From: Cupriavidus taiwanensis LMG 19424 | Lineage (GTDB): Bacteria; Pseudomonadota; Gammaproteobacteria; Burkholderiales; Burkholderiaceae | Length of the DNA: 64,000 bases | Direction: 5' to 3' | NCBI RefSeq assembly: GCF_000069785.1 | Contig: NC_010530.1 | Coordinates: 552,001-616,000, forward strand | Shown here: positions 1-8,137 of the stretch, piece after piece | Numbering within the stretch: position 1 is the stretch's first letter | Layout: each line of letters begins with the position of its first letter | Program-made: the position numbers and the translations under genes | The notes under the pieces: model-generated | Database searches by the model: none | What the model was told of the DNA's origin: nothing | The model's input: the letters and a program-made list of their open reading frames with translations, nothing else

Positions 1-740
1 TGGACAAGCCGCAAGGCGCCACGCTGACGCAGGTAGCCTTTGCCGACAGCCGCCGCGGCATCGCGGTCGGGCACAGCGGCCAGATCCTGCGCACCGAAGA
101 CGGCGGCGCGCACTGGCAGCAGGTCGCGTTCGATCCGGAATCGTCGGATCCGCTGCTGGGTGCGCTGGCGCAGGCCAGCGGGCCGTGGTTCGCGGTGGGC
201 AGCTTCGGCCGTTTCCTGGTGTCGCGCGACCAGGGCCGGCACTGGGAAGAGGCCGGCGGCAAGGCCATGCAGGACCGCCACCTCAACGCCATCGCCAGCG
301 ACGGGCAGGGGCGGCTGATGCTGGTCGGCGAGGCCGGGCTGGTGCTGCGCTCGAGCGACGGCGGCAGCCAGTGGGAGCCGGTCAAGACCCCTTATGAAGG
401 CTCGCTGTACGGCGTGCTGCCGCTGCGCGACGGCGCCTGGCTGGCCTACGGCATGCGCGGCAACGCCCTGCGCAGCGAAGACTTCGGCACCACCTGGCGC
501 GCGGCGGACACCGGCCTCAGGACCTCGTTCTTCGGCGGCGCCGAGCTGCCAGATGGCCGCATCGTGCTGGCCGGGCAGGGCGGCGTGCTGGTGATGTCCG
601 CCGACGGCGGACGCCGCTTCTCGGTGCTGCCGGCCGGCAGCCCGCAGACCCTGGCCGCGCTGGCAGCCACCGGCAAGGACACGCTGGCGCTCGGCGGCAA
701 TGGCGGCCTGGCCGGCGCCACGCTCGCCGCCAATCCCTGA
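1..740 (+). CDS. BNR/YCF48-like beta-propeller protein, 5' end outside window
   Basis: The reading frame is open from base 3 to the stop at 740 (about 245 residues); the start lies before the window. The protein consists of repeats of roughly 40-45 residues, each with an Asp-box-like motif: TEDGGAHW, SRDQGRHW, SSDGGSQW, SEDFGTTW and a degenerate SADGGRRF. This is the pattern of YCF48/BNR beta-propellers. In proteobacteria such proteins are often encoded directly before an RND/MMPL exporter and beside DUF1302/DUF1329 genes, and an RND gene follows here after 28 bases. A role as periplasmic accessory to that exporter is inference. A start inside the window (for example 195) is unlikely because the repeat pattern continues upstream of it. 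Confidence 0.8.
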   Translation, partial: DKPQGATLTQVAFADSRRGIAVGHSGQILRTEDGGAHWQQVAFDPESSDPLLGALAQASGPWFAVGSFGRFLVSRDQGRHWEEAGGKAMQDRHLNAIASDGQGRLMLVGEAGLVLRSSDGGSQWEPVKTPYEGSLYGVLPLRDGAWLAYGMRGNALRSEDFGTTWRAADTGLRTSFFGGAELPDGRIVLAGQGGVLVMSADGGRRFSVLPAGSPQTLAALAATGKDTLALGGNGGLAGATLAANP

Positions 741-768
741 ACCCGACCGACCGGACGCGAGAACCATC

Positions 769-3231
769 ATGACCCGCCCCCAATCCTCCGGCCGCCTGGG
801 CCGTTTCGTCGACGCCTGCGCCGGCGTGCTGATGCACCGGCGCCGCATGCTGCTGTGGCTGTGCCTGGCCGTGACCGTGGCGCTGGGCTGTTCCGCCACG
901 CGGCTGCGGCTCGATCCCGGCTTCAACAAGATGATCCCGCTGCAGCACCCGTACATGCAGGTGTTCACTAAGTACGCCAGCACCTTCTCCGGTGCCAACA
1001 CCGTGCTGGTGAGCCTGCGCTGGAAGGGTGACGGCGACATCTACAACGCCGCCTTCATGGACAAGCTGCGCCACGCCACCGATGAAGTGTTCTTCATCCC
1101 CGGCGTGGACCGCTCGCGCGTGTTCTCGCTGTTCACGCCCAACGTGCGCTACACCGAGGTTACCGAAGCCGGCTTCCGCGGCGACGTGGTGGTGCCGGGG
1201 CGCTTTTCCGGCGCACCGGACGAGCTCGACAAGGTGCGGCGCAACGTGGCCCGTTCCGGCCAGATCGGCCGGCTGGTCAGCAATGACCTGAAGTCCGCGC
1301 TGATCCGCGCGGAACTGCGCGAGACCGACCCGGCCACCGGCAAGACCATCGACTACGGCTCGGTGGCCCGCCAGTTGGAGAAGATCCGCGCGCAGTTCGG
1401 CGGCACCGATGTCGAAGTCAACATCGTCGGCTTCGCCAAGCTGGTGGGCGATGTCGAGGACGGCATCGCCGGCGTGATGGGCTTCTTCGCGCTGGCCTTT
1501 GCCGTGACGGCGCTGCTGCTGTGGCTGTACACGCGTTCGCTGCGCATCACCGCGCTGGCGCTGGTGGTGGCGCTGCTGCCGGTGGCCTGGCTGCTGGGGC
1601 TGCTGCCGCTGCTGGGCTACGGCGTCGATCCGATGTCGATCCTGGTGCCGTTCCTGATCTTCTCGATCGGGGTCTCGCACGCGGTGCAGATGACCAATGC
1701 GTGGAAGCAGGAGGTGGCGCAGGGGCATGGCCCGCTAGACAGCGCCAGCGCGGCCTTCCGCAAGCTGTTCATTCCCGGCACCGTGGCGCTGCTGACCAAT
1801 GCGCTGGGCTTCATGGTGATCATGCGCATCGAGATCGATATCGTGCGCGAGCTCGGCATCACCGCCTGCCTGGGCGTGCTGCTGATGATCGTGACCAACA
1901 AGGTGTTCCTGCCGATCCTGCTGTCGTACACGCGGCTGGAGCCGTCGGCGCTGGCGCGGGCAACACGCGCAGCGCACGCAACGGGACAGGGCAGCCTGTG
2001 GCAGAAGTTCGGCGCGCTGGCGCGCCCGGCGCCGGCACTGGGCGTGTTCGTCGCGGCGCTGGCGCTGCTGGCCTGCGGCGCGATCGAATCGCGCAACCTG
2101 AAGATCGGCGATGTCGGCACCGGCGCGCCGGAGCTGCGCGCGGATTCGCGCTATAACCGCGACAGCGCCAGCATCGTCAGCCAATACAACATCGGCTCGG
2201 ATGCGCTGACCGTGGTGGTCGAGCCCACCGGCTTCGACGATGGCTGCCTGCACTACCCGGTCATGAGCGCGGTGGAGCGCTTCGAGATGCATATGCGCGG
2301 CGTGTCCGGCGTGCAGTCGGTGGTCAGCGTGTCGTCGCTGGCCAAGGTGGTGATCGGCGCCTACAACGAGGGCAATCCGCGCTGGGAGGCGCTGCCGCGC
2401 AACAGCGCGGGCCTGAGCCAGGGCGCCAAGGCCTTCGACCCGGACAACGGCATGAATACGCCCAACTGCCAGGCGATCCAGGTGCTGATCTACACCGCCA
2501 ACCACGAAGGCGCGACCATCGCCCACATCATCCGCGAGATCCGCCGCTTCGAGGCCAGCGACAAGACCCCGAACGTGGCCTTCCGCCTGGCGGGCGGCAA
2601 TATCGGCGTGATGGCGGCGACCAACGAGGCGGTGGAAGAAGCCGAGGTGGCGATGCTGCTGGCGATCTTCGGCGCAATCACGCTGCTGTGCCTGCTGACG
2701 TTCCGCTCTTGGCGCGCGGTGCTGTGCATCATCGTGCCGCTGACGCTGGTGTCGGTGCTGTGCAATGCGCTGATGGCGCGCCTCGGCATCGGGCTGAAGG
2801 TGTCGACGCTGCCGGTGATCACGCTGGGCGTGGGTGTCGGCGTGGACTATGGCATCTACCTGTACGAGCGCATCCAGCACCAGATCCGCGAGGAAGGGCA
2901 GGCGCTGCCGCAGGCCTTTGCCGAGGCCATGCGCCAGCGCGGCTCGGCGGCGCTGTTCACCGCGCTGACGATGTGCATCGGCGTGGGCACGTGGGCCTTT
3001 GCCGCGCTCAAATTCCAGGCCGACATGGGCATCCTGCTGGCGTTCATGTTCCTGGTGAACCTGTTCGGCGCGGTGTCGCTGCTGCCGGCGCTGGCGGCAT
3101 GGCTCGGCGTGGAGCAGGAAGAGCGGGCCCGCGCCCGCGGCGCGGCCGCCCGGCCGGCCGGGGCTGCCACCGCGGCCGAGTCGAGGCCGGTGGCGCATGG
3201 CCTGGAGTCCCTGAAGTCAGACACGGCCTGA
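769..3231 (+). CDS. RND superfamily (MMPL-type) exporter
   Basis: 820 residues from the ATG at 769; an upstream in-frame ATG at 700 would overlap the previous gene, so 769 is preferred. The layout is a typical two-fold RND one: membrane segment at about residues 27-41, a periplasmic domain, a block of membrane helices at about 235-400, then a second helix, loop and helix block ending near residue 800. It is the size of MMPL/hydrophobe exporters rather than of AcrB-type pumps (over 1000). Relatives are linked to export or trafficking of lipids, hopanoids and steroid-like compounds. It lies 28 bases after the beta-propeller gene and 22 bases before the Old Yellow Enzyme gene, so one operon is likely. 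The substrate is not shown by the sequence. Confidence 0.88.
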   Translation: MTRPQSSGRLGRFVDACAGVLMHRRRMLLWLCLAVTVALGCSATRLRLDPGFNKMIPLQHPYMQVFTKYASTFSGANTVLVSLRWKGDGDIYNAAFMDKLRHATDEVFFIPGVDRSRVFSLFTPNVRYTEVTEAGFRGDVVVPGRFSGAPDELDKVRRNVARSGQIGRLVSNDLKSALIRAELRETDPATGKTIDYGSVARQLEKIRAQFGGTDVEVNIVGFAKLVGDVEDGIAGVMGFFALAFAVTALLLWLYTRSLRITALALVVALLPVAWLLGLLPLLGYGVDPMSILVPFLIFSIGVSHAVQMTNAWKQEVAQGHGPLDSASAAFRKLFIPGTVALLTNALGFMVIMRIEIDIVRELGITACLGVLLMIVTNKVFLPILLSYTRLEPSALARATRAAHATGQGSLWQKFGALARPAPALGVFVAALALLACGAIESRNLKIGDVGTGAPELRADSRYNRDSASIVSQYNIGSDALTVVVEPTGFDDGCLHYPVMSAVERFEMHMRGVSGVQSVVSVSSLAKVVIGAYNEGNPRWEALPRNSAGLSQGAKAFDPDNGMNTPNCQAIQVLIYTANHEGATIAHIIREIRRFEASDKTPNVAFRLAGGNIGVMAATNEAVEEAEVAMLLAIFGAITLLCLLTFRSWRAVLCIIVPLTLVSVLCNALMARLGIGLKVSTLPVITLGVGVGVDYGIYLYERIQHQIREEGQALPQAFAEAMRQRGSAALFTALTMCIGVGTWAFAALKFQADMGILLAFMFLVNLFGAVSLLPALAAWLGVEQEERARARGAAARPAGAATAAESRPVAHGLESLKSDTA

Positions 3232-3253
3232 ACGCCGTAACCGGAGAGACTGC

Positions 3254-4495
3254 ATGCCCGAGATCCAGACCTCCGCCGCGCCGGCCTTCACGCCGCTTCG
3301 CATTGGCCCGCTGACGCTGCGCAACCGCTTTATCAAGGCAGGCGCGAATGAAGGCATGACCCCGCAAGGCTTGCCGACCCGGGCGCTGGTCGAGCACCAT
3401 CGCGCCATGGCCGCCGGCGGCGTGGGCATGACCACGGTGGCCTACGCGGCCGTGGCCGACGACGGGCTGACCTTCGCGCACCAGCTCAGCCTGCGCGCGG
3501 AGCAGGTGCCGCACCTGCGGGTGTTGACCGACGCGGTCCATCGCGAAGGCGCGGCGGCCTGCCTGCAGATCACCCATGCGGGCTCATTCACCACCATGCG
3601 CCACGGCGGCAGCCGCGCGCCGGGCAGTGCGTCGTCGGGCCTCAATGCCTTCGGCATGATGCACGGCGTGTATTTCCAGCGCGCGATGCGCGCGCCTGAC
3701 ATGGAGCGCGTGGCCGGCCAGTTTGCCGCGGCCGCGCGGCTGGCGCGCGACGCCGGCTTCGACGCGGTGGAAATTCACATGGGCCACGGCTACCTGCTCA
3801 ACCAGTTCCTGTCGCCGCTTAGCAACCGGCGGCGCGATGGCTTCGGCGGCAGCGTGGAAAACCGGACCCGCTTTCCGGCCGCGGTGCTGCGCCAGGTGAA
3901 GGATGCGGTCGGCGCCGACCTCGCGGTGTGCTGCAAGCTCAGCGTCAGCGACGGCGTGCCGGGCGGCAACCAGCCCGCCGACTCGGCGCTGACCGCGCGC
4001 CTGCTGGAGACGGAGGGCGCGGACCTGCTGACCCTCAGCGGCGGGCGCAACGTGGAAAGCCCGTGGGCGTTGTTCGGCAGCCCGATGCCGACCGCACAGA
4101 TGAAGGCCGCCGCGCCCACGGCGCTGGCGCGCCTGGGCATCACCATGCTGGAAAAGCGCACGCCGCGCGACCTGGCCTTCCGCGAACTGTATTTCCTCGA
4201 AGCCTCCCGGGTGGTGCGCCAGGCGGTGCGGATGCCGCTGGCCTATATCGGCGGGGTCAAGTCGCTCGACAACGTGGCGCTGCTGATGGGTGAGGGCTTC
4301 GACGCCGTCGCCCTGGCGCGTGCGCTGATCCATGACCCCGCGCTGGTCGCCGGCTGGCGCGACGGCACGCTGCGGCGTTCGGCCTGCGACAGCTGCAATG
4401 GCTGTGTCGCGCGCATCTACGATCCCGCCGGCGTCAGCTGCGTGCATGGCCCCGGCAACGACCCCGCGCTGACCCGCATGGTTGCGCTGCAGTAG
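3254..4495 (+). CDS. NADH:flavin oxidoreductase, Old Yellow Enzyme family
   Basis: 413 residues forming one FMN-binding TIM barrel: FTPLRIGPLTLRNRF at the N-terminus, EIHMGHGYLLNQFLSPLSN in the active-site region and FGGSVENRTRF after it. It lacks the C-terminal FAD/NAD domains of 2,4-dienoyl-CoA reductase (FadH) and trimethylamine dehydrogenase. It keeps a cysteine cluster near the C-terminus, CDSCNGC followed 11 residues later by a fourth Cys, resembling the 4Fe-4S ligands of those larger enzymes. It probably reduces or oxidises an alpha,beta-unsaturated ketone or enoyl-CoA. Between an exporter and a KshA-like oxygenase, a steroid-like enone substrate is plausible but inferred. Confidence 0.85.
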   Translation: MPEIQTSAAPAFTPLRIGPLTLRNRFIKAGANEGMTPQGLPTRALVEHHRAMAAGGVGMTTVAYAAVADDGLTFAHQLSLRAEQVPHLRVLTDAVHREGAAACLQITHAGSFTTMRHGGSRAPGSASSGLNAFGMMHGVYFQRAMRAPDMERVAGQFAAAARLARDAGFDAVEIHMGHGYLLNQFLSPLSNRRRDGFGGSVENRTRFPAAVLRQVKDAVGADLAVCCKLSVSDGVPGGNQPADSALTARLLETEGADLLTLSGGRNVESPWALFGSPMPTAQMKAAAPTALARLGITMLEKRTPRDLAFRELYFLEASRVVRQAVRMPLAYIGGVKSLDNVALLMGEGFDAVALARALIHDPALVAGWRDGTLRRSACDSCNGCVARIYDPAGVSCVHGPGNDPALTRMVALQ

Positions 4496-4570
4496 TCCGA
4501 TGGGACGATGAGGGCAGGGCCGTACGCCCATATCTTGAAGGTCCCACGGGATTTCAAGGAGACAGACGCC

Positions 4571-5647
4571 ATGAGCGTACAAGGCTACAAGATCGAATCG
4601 CGCCCGCCCGAGGCCCGCTACGCGCGCGGCTGGCATTGCCTGGGCCTGGCCGACAGCTACCGCGACGGCAAGCCGCACACGCTGGATATCTTCGGCAGGC
4701 GGCTGGCCGCATTTGCCGACTCGACCGGTGCCATCCGCGTGATCGACGGCCACTGTCCGCACATGGGCGCCGACCTCAGCACCGGCACCGTGCAGGGCGA
4801 CAACCTGGTGTGCCCGTTTCACGGCTGGCAGTGGGGCGGCGACGGCGGCTGCAAGTCCATCCCCTATTGCAAGCGGGTGCCGCCCAAGGCGCGGATCGGC
4901 GCCTGGGAGACGTGCGAACAGAACCGCCTGCTGTTTATCTGGCACGATCCCGAAGGCCGGCCGGCCCCGCCGGAAGTGGCGATCCCGCGCATCGACGCCT
5001 GCTTCTCGGACGCGTGGTCCGACTGGGCCATGGACGAGATGGTGATCCAGACCAACTGCCGCGAGCTGGTCGACAATATCTCCGACATGGCGCATTTCGG
5101 CGTGGTCCATGGCGCGCCGGTGGACTACTTCGCCAACCTGTTCGAAGACCACAAGGCCACGCAGCTGATGATCGGGCGCAGCGCGCGGCTCTCCGGCGAC
5201 GCGCAACTGACGGCGCTGTCCACGTACTTCGGCCCGGCCTACCACATCACCGACATGCGCGGGCGCATGGGCGACCAGGAGATCCACTCGGTGCTGCTGA
5301 ACTGCCACGTGCCGATCGACCTGAACAGCTTCGTGCTGCGCTACGGCGTGCTGGTGAAGAAGATCCCGGGGCTGTCCGATGAACAGAACCGCGCCATGGC
5401 GCAAGCCTATGTCGACCAGGCCCGCGCCGCGTTCTACGAGGACGTGGCGATCTGGGACAACAAGATCCGCATCGACAACCCGCTGCTGTGCGAGGGCGAT
5501 GGGCCGATGTACCAGATGCGGGACTGGTACCAGCAGTTCTATACCGACGTCGAGCAGGTACGCCCGTCCAGCGTGGCACGGCGCGTGGTCGAGATGAACC
5601 TGGCCAACATCGAGCCGCCGGTGCTGCGGCATGTGTTCGAGGACTGA
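4571..5647 (+). CDS. KshA-like Rieske oxygenase (3-ketosteroid 9-alpha-hydroxylase type)
   Basis: 358 residues from the ATG at 4571, chosen because AAGGAGA lies just upstream and the Rieske homology starts there; an in-frame ATG at 4508 has no support. Rieske ligands are C62-x-H64 and C81-x2-H84. The mononuclear iron motif is N169-x2-D172-x2-H175-x4-H180, the spacing I know from KshA. CPFHGWQWGGDGGCKSIPY also resembles KshA. The enzyme should take electrons from a separate reductase (KshB type), but none is encoded in the window. Neighbours are an Old Yellow Enzyme and a 3-alpha-HSD-like SDR (2 bases downstream). The steroid specificity is inference; a terpenoid or polycyclic acid is the main alternative. 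Confidence 0.82.
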   Translation: MSVQGYKIESRPPEARYARGWHCLGLADSYRDGKPHTLDIFGRRLAAFADSTGAIRVIDGHCPHMGADLSTGTVQGDNLVCPFHGWQWGGDGGCKSIPYCKRVPPKARIGAWETCEQNRLLFIWHDPEGRPAPPEVAIPRIDACFSDAWSDWAMDEMVIQTNCRELVDNISDMAHFGVVHGAPVDYFANLFEDHKATQLMIGRSARLSGDAQLTALSTYFGPAYHITDMRGRMGDQEIHSVLLNCHVPIDLNSFVLRYGVLVKKIPGLSDEQNRAMAQAYVDQARAAFYEDVAIWDNKIRIDNPLLCEGDGPMYQMRDWYQQFYTDVEQVRPSSVARRVVEMNLANIEPPVLRHVFED

Positions 5648-5649
5648 CC

Positions 5650-6441
5650 ATGAAAACCGTGGTCATTACCGGCGCCGCCTCCGGCATGGGCGCGGCCGTG
5701 CGCCGGCGCATGCTGGCCGACGGCTGCCGCGTGATCGGGGTCGACCTGCGCGACGCCGACATTCTCGCCGACCTTTCCACCGAACCAGGCCGCGCGGCGG
5801 CGATCGATGCCGTGCTGTCGCGGTCGGGCGGACGCATAGACCAGCTGGTCTGCTGCGCCGGCCTGGGCCCGCATGTCGATCCGGCCACGCTGGTGGCGTC
5901 AGTCAACTACTTCGGCGTGGTGGCGTTGCTGGATGGCTTGTTCGACGCGCTGCGCCAGGGCTCGAACCCTGGCGCGGTGGTGGTGTCGTCGAACTCGGCG
6001 ACGCTGCAGTCATGGGAGGGTAGCCCGCTGCGGGATGCCTACCTCGCCGGCGACGAGGCCGGCGTGCTGGCCATGCTGGCCGCCGCTGCGCAGGCCGAAG
6101 CCACGCGCGACCAGGCCGGATACATCGCCTACGCCAGCTCCAAGCATGCGGTGACGGCAGCCGCGCGGCAACGCGCGGCGGCGTGGGGAAGGGCGGGAGT
6201 GCGCCTCAATGTGGTGGCCCCGGGCGCGGTGGAAACGCCGTTGCTGCAGGCCGGCCTGAACGATCCCCGCTATGGAGACGCCATCCGCGATTTCCTGCCG
6301 CCGCTGGGCCGCCGTGCGCAGCCTGAGGAGGTGGCCGCGCTGATCGCCTTCCTGTGCGGGCCGCAAGCGGCCTACATGCACGGCAATGTGGTGTTCATCG
6401 ACGGCGGCCTCGATGCCGCGCAGCGTCCGCTGACGTTCTGA
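5650..6441 (+). CDS. SDR similar to 3-alpha-hydroxysteroid dehydrogenase/carbonyl reductase
   Basis: 263 residues starting two bases after the oxygenase stop, so translationally coupled. The cofactor motif TGAASGMG lies at residues 7-14 and the catalytic pair is Y161-x3-K165 with Ser near 114. Several stretches look close to Comamonas testosteroni 3-alpha-HSD/CR as I remember it: VIGVDLRDADILADLST, AAAWGRAGVRLNVVAPGA, and VETPLLQAGLNDPRYG. That enzyme interconverts 3-alpha-hydroxy and 3-keto steroids with NAD. The match supports a 3-hydroxy/3-keto conversion of a steroid-like ring in this operon. The identity is from memory of the family and was not computed here. Confidence 0.82.
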   Translation: MKTVVITGAASGMGAAVRRRMLADGCRVIGVDLRDADILADLSTEPGRAAAIDAVLSRSGGRIDQLVCCAGLGPHVDPATLVASVNYFGVVALLDGLFDALRQGSNPGAVVVSSNSATLQSWEGSPLRDAYLAGDEAGVLAMLAAAAQAEATRDQAGYIAYASSKHAVTAAARQRAAAWGRAGVRLNVVAPGAVETPLLQAGLNDPRYGDAIRDFLPPLGRRAQPEEVAALIAFLCGPQAAYMHGNVVFIDGGLDAAQRPLTF

Positions 6442-6465
6442 CCCGTTCGGGTCCGTTCTGATCCG

Positions 6466-6494
6466 CGCTCCCGCCGCGCCCGGCGGCGGGAGCG
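6466..6494. terminator. 12-bp GC-rich hairpin between convergent genes
   Basis: A perfect inverted repeat CGCTCCCGCCGC ... GCGGCGGGAGCG with a 5-base loop. It sits between the SDR stop and the stop of the convergent sulfatase remnant, so it could end transcription from both sides. There is no clear T-run, so Rho-independent function is uncertain. Confidence 0.5.
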
Positions 6495-6501
6495 AGGTGG
6501 A

Positions 6502-6792
6502 CTAGCGAAGGTCAATCGTGACGTTGTCGATTTCGCCGGCGAAGCGGTAGTCGCGCGAATAGTCACCGACCGGTGACTGGCTGTCGGTGCCAACATCGAA
6601 CGGCTCGCTGATCGAAAACAGCGCCGGCACGGTCCGCTCGATGCGGGCCTGGCCCGCGGAGCGGCCGTTGACCCGCAGCGTTGCCACGCCGCCCTTGCCG
6701 CGCCCTTTGCCGTCATAGGCAAAGTCCACACCGCCACGGCGGACGTGGAAAAATCCCGTCGGCAAATTTTCACCTGGACACGAGAGGGACAA
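6502..6792 (-). pseudogene. Remnant: C-terminal piece of an arylsulfatase
   Basis: The minus-strand frame encodes about 75 residues (from roughly 6729 to the stop at 6502) that align with the extreme C-terminus of the intact sulfatase at 9806-12103. Shared elements include VDFAYDG versus FDFSYDG, EPFDVGTDS versus ETFDVGIDH, and a common ending in IDLR. No catalytic domain is present: upstream of 6729 the frame runs into the 5' region of the LuxR gene, and the only initiator is a TTG at 6792. This looks like the surviving 3' end of a second sulfatase whose body was lost when the regulator segment was joined here. Expression as a free 96-residue protein is unlikely. Confidence 0.65.
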
Positions 6793-6796
6793 GTTG

Positions 6797-7990
6797 ATGG
6801 CGACTGCCGGGCACTTGGTCGAGCCGTCAATCTATGCATTGGCGGGCTTTTCCGTGGCGCAGTATGGCGAACTGCTCGACGCCATCTATCGCGGGCCGCT
6901 CGAGGAAGCCCCCTGGTCCAGCGTGCTCGAATCCGTACGTGTCCTGCTCAACGCCTGCTCGGCGACCCTGGTCCTGCGCCCGCCCACGTTTGACCGCCCC
7001 GGCTCGATGTTCAACATGCCGCCGCGGGAGACCTACCGGCGGCAAGGCGTTACGTACAACAGCTACTACCACTCGCTGGACCCGTTTGTCGACCTTCCGC
7101 CGGGCATGGTGACCACGGTGGATAAGTTCGTCGGCGCCGAGGCATGGTGCCGCAGCCCCATCTACCAGGAACTGCTCAAGGACCTGGACATGCGCTATGT
7201 GCTCGGCGCGGATATCCAGACCGCCGACGGCGTGGTGTGCCGCTTCCGCCTGTGCCGGGGCCATGACGCGCACGACTTCTCGGAGAAGGACCAGGCCGTC
7301 TGCCTGGCGCTGCTGCCGCATATCAAGCGCGCGGTCGACCTGTATTCCCGCATCGACGTGGCCGAGTCCGAGCGCGGCCTTTACGCGTATGCGGTAGACC
7401 GCATGCTGATCGGAATGGTGCTGCTGGACGACCAGGGCATGGTGCTCAAGGCCAATGCGGCCGCGCGCACGCTGCTGGGCGAGAACGACGGCATCCGCCT
7501 GCGCGGCGGCAAGTTCGAGTTTGCGGACTCGCGCGATCGCGGCCGCTTCCGTGAGCTGGTCCGGCGCTCGATCGATTCGATCTCGGCCACGCAGGATGAC
7601 GGCGCCGCCGCGCCCATGGTGGAGGCGATGTCGCTGGCCAGGCCGTCCGGCACGGGCCGCCTGGAAGTGCTGATCCGCGCCATCCCGATGCGCGAATGGT
7701 CGGAGGAGAACAAGTGGTGCCCGGCCTGCGTGGTGGTGATCCGCGACCCGGCGTGCAGCGCACAGACCTCGGTCGAGGTCTTGCGCCAGTTGTTCGACTT
7801 CACGCCGACAGAGGCATCGCTGGCACTGCTGATGGCCAACGGCGCTTCGCTGGAGGATGCGGCCGAAGCGCTGAAGGTCAAGACCAATACCGTGCGCGCC
7901 CATCTGCGCGCAATCTTCCAGAAGGCGGGCGTCACGCGGCAGGCGGAGCTGGTGCGCACGCTGCTCAACAGCGTCGTGTCGCTCAGCTGA
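6797..7990 (+). CDS. LuxR-family transcriptional regulator
   Basis: 397 residues from the ATG at 6797 (a TTG lies just before it; GAGAGGG at 6782 is a possible ribosome site). The C-terminal 60 residues are a LuxR/FixJ-type HTH: FTPTEASLALLMANGASLED, then VKTNTVRAHLRAIFQKAGV. The N-terminal 330 residues carry no receiver domain and no recognised autoinducer-binding motif; a PAS-like stretch (MVLLDDQGMVLKANAAARTL) lies near residue 215. A second protein of the same build is encoded at 51337-52497. It reads toward the DUF1254 and sulfatase genes and is a natural candidate to control them; the signal is unknown. Confidence 0.82.
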   Translation: MATAGHLVEPSIYALAGFSVAQYGELLDAIYRGPLEEAPWSSVLESVRVLLNACSATLVLRPPTFDRPGSMFNMPPRETYRRQGVTYNSYYHSLDPFVDLPPGMVTTVDKFVGAEAWCRSPIYQELLKDLDMRYVLGADIQTADGVVCRFRLCRGHDAHDFSEKDQAVCLALLPHIKRAVDLYSRIDVAESERGLYAYAVDRMLIGMVLLDDQGMVLKANAAARTLLGENDGIRLRGGKFEFADSRDRGRFRELVRRSIDSISATQDDGAAAPMVEAMSLARPSGTGRLEVLIRAIPMREWSEENKWCPACVVVIRDPACSAQTSVEVLRQLFDFTPTEASLALLMANGASLEDAAEALKVKTNTVRAHLRAIFQKAGVTRQAELVRTLLNSVVSLS

Positions 7991-8137
7991 GCCAGGCACG
8001 TGCCGCGTCGCGGCGCCACCCATATTTGCAGTAGAGGCCTCTTGCCCAGGAAGACGATGCCGTCGACCGGCGTTGCCGGGACACTGGCAGGCGTGGCGGC
8101 GCAGCGTGCCGCTTTCTCTTGCTCAAGGAGCCTGCCG

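Noticed and set aside
1735..3198. 487-residue minus-strand frame opposite the RND exporter
   Set aside because: No family features, antisense to a clear membrane transporter, biased composition.
3584..5632. 682-residue minus-strand frame opposite the OYE and Rieske genes
   Set aside because: Composition is Arg/His/Ala/Val-rich nonsense without domain motifs; it mirrors the codon bias of the well-supported plus-strand genes.
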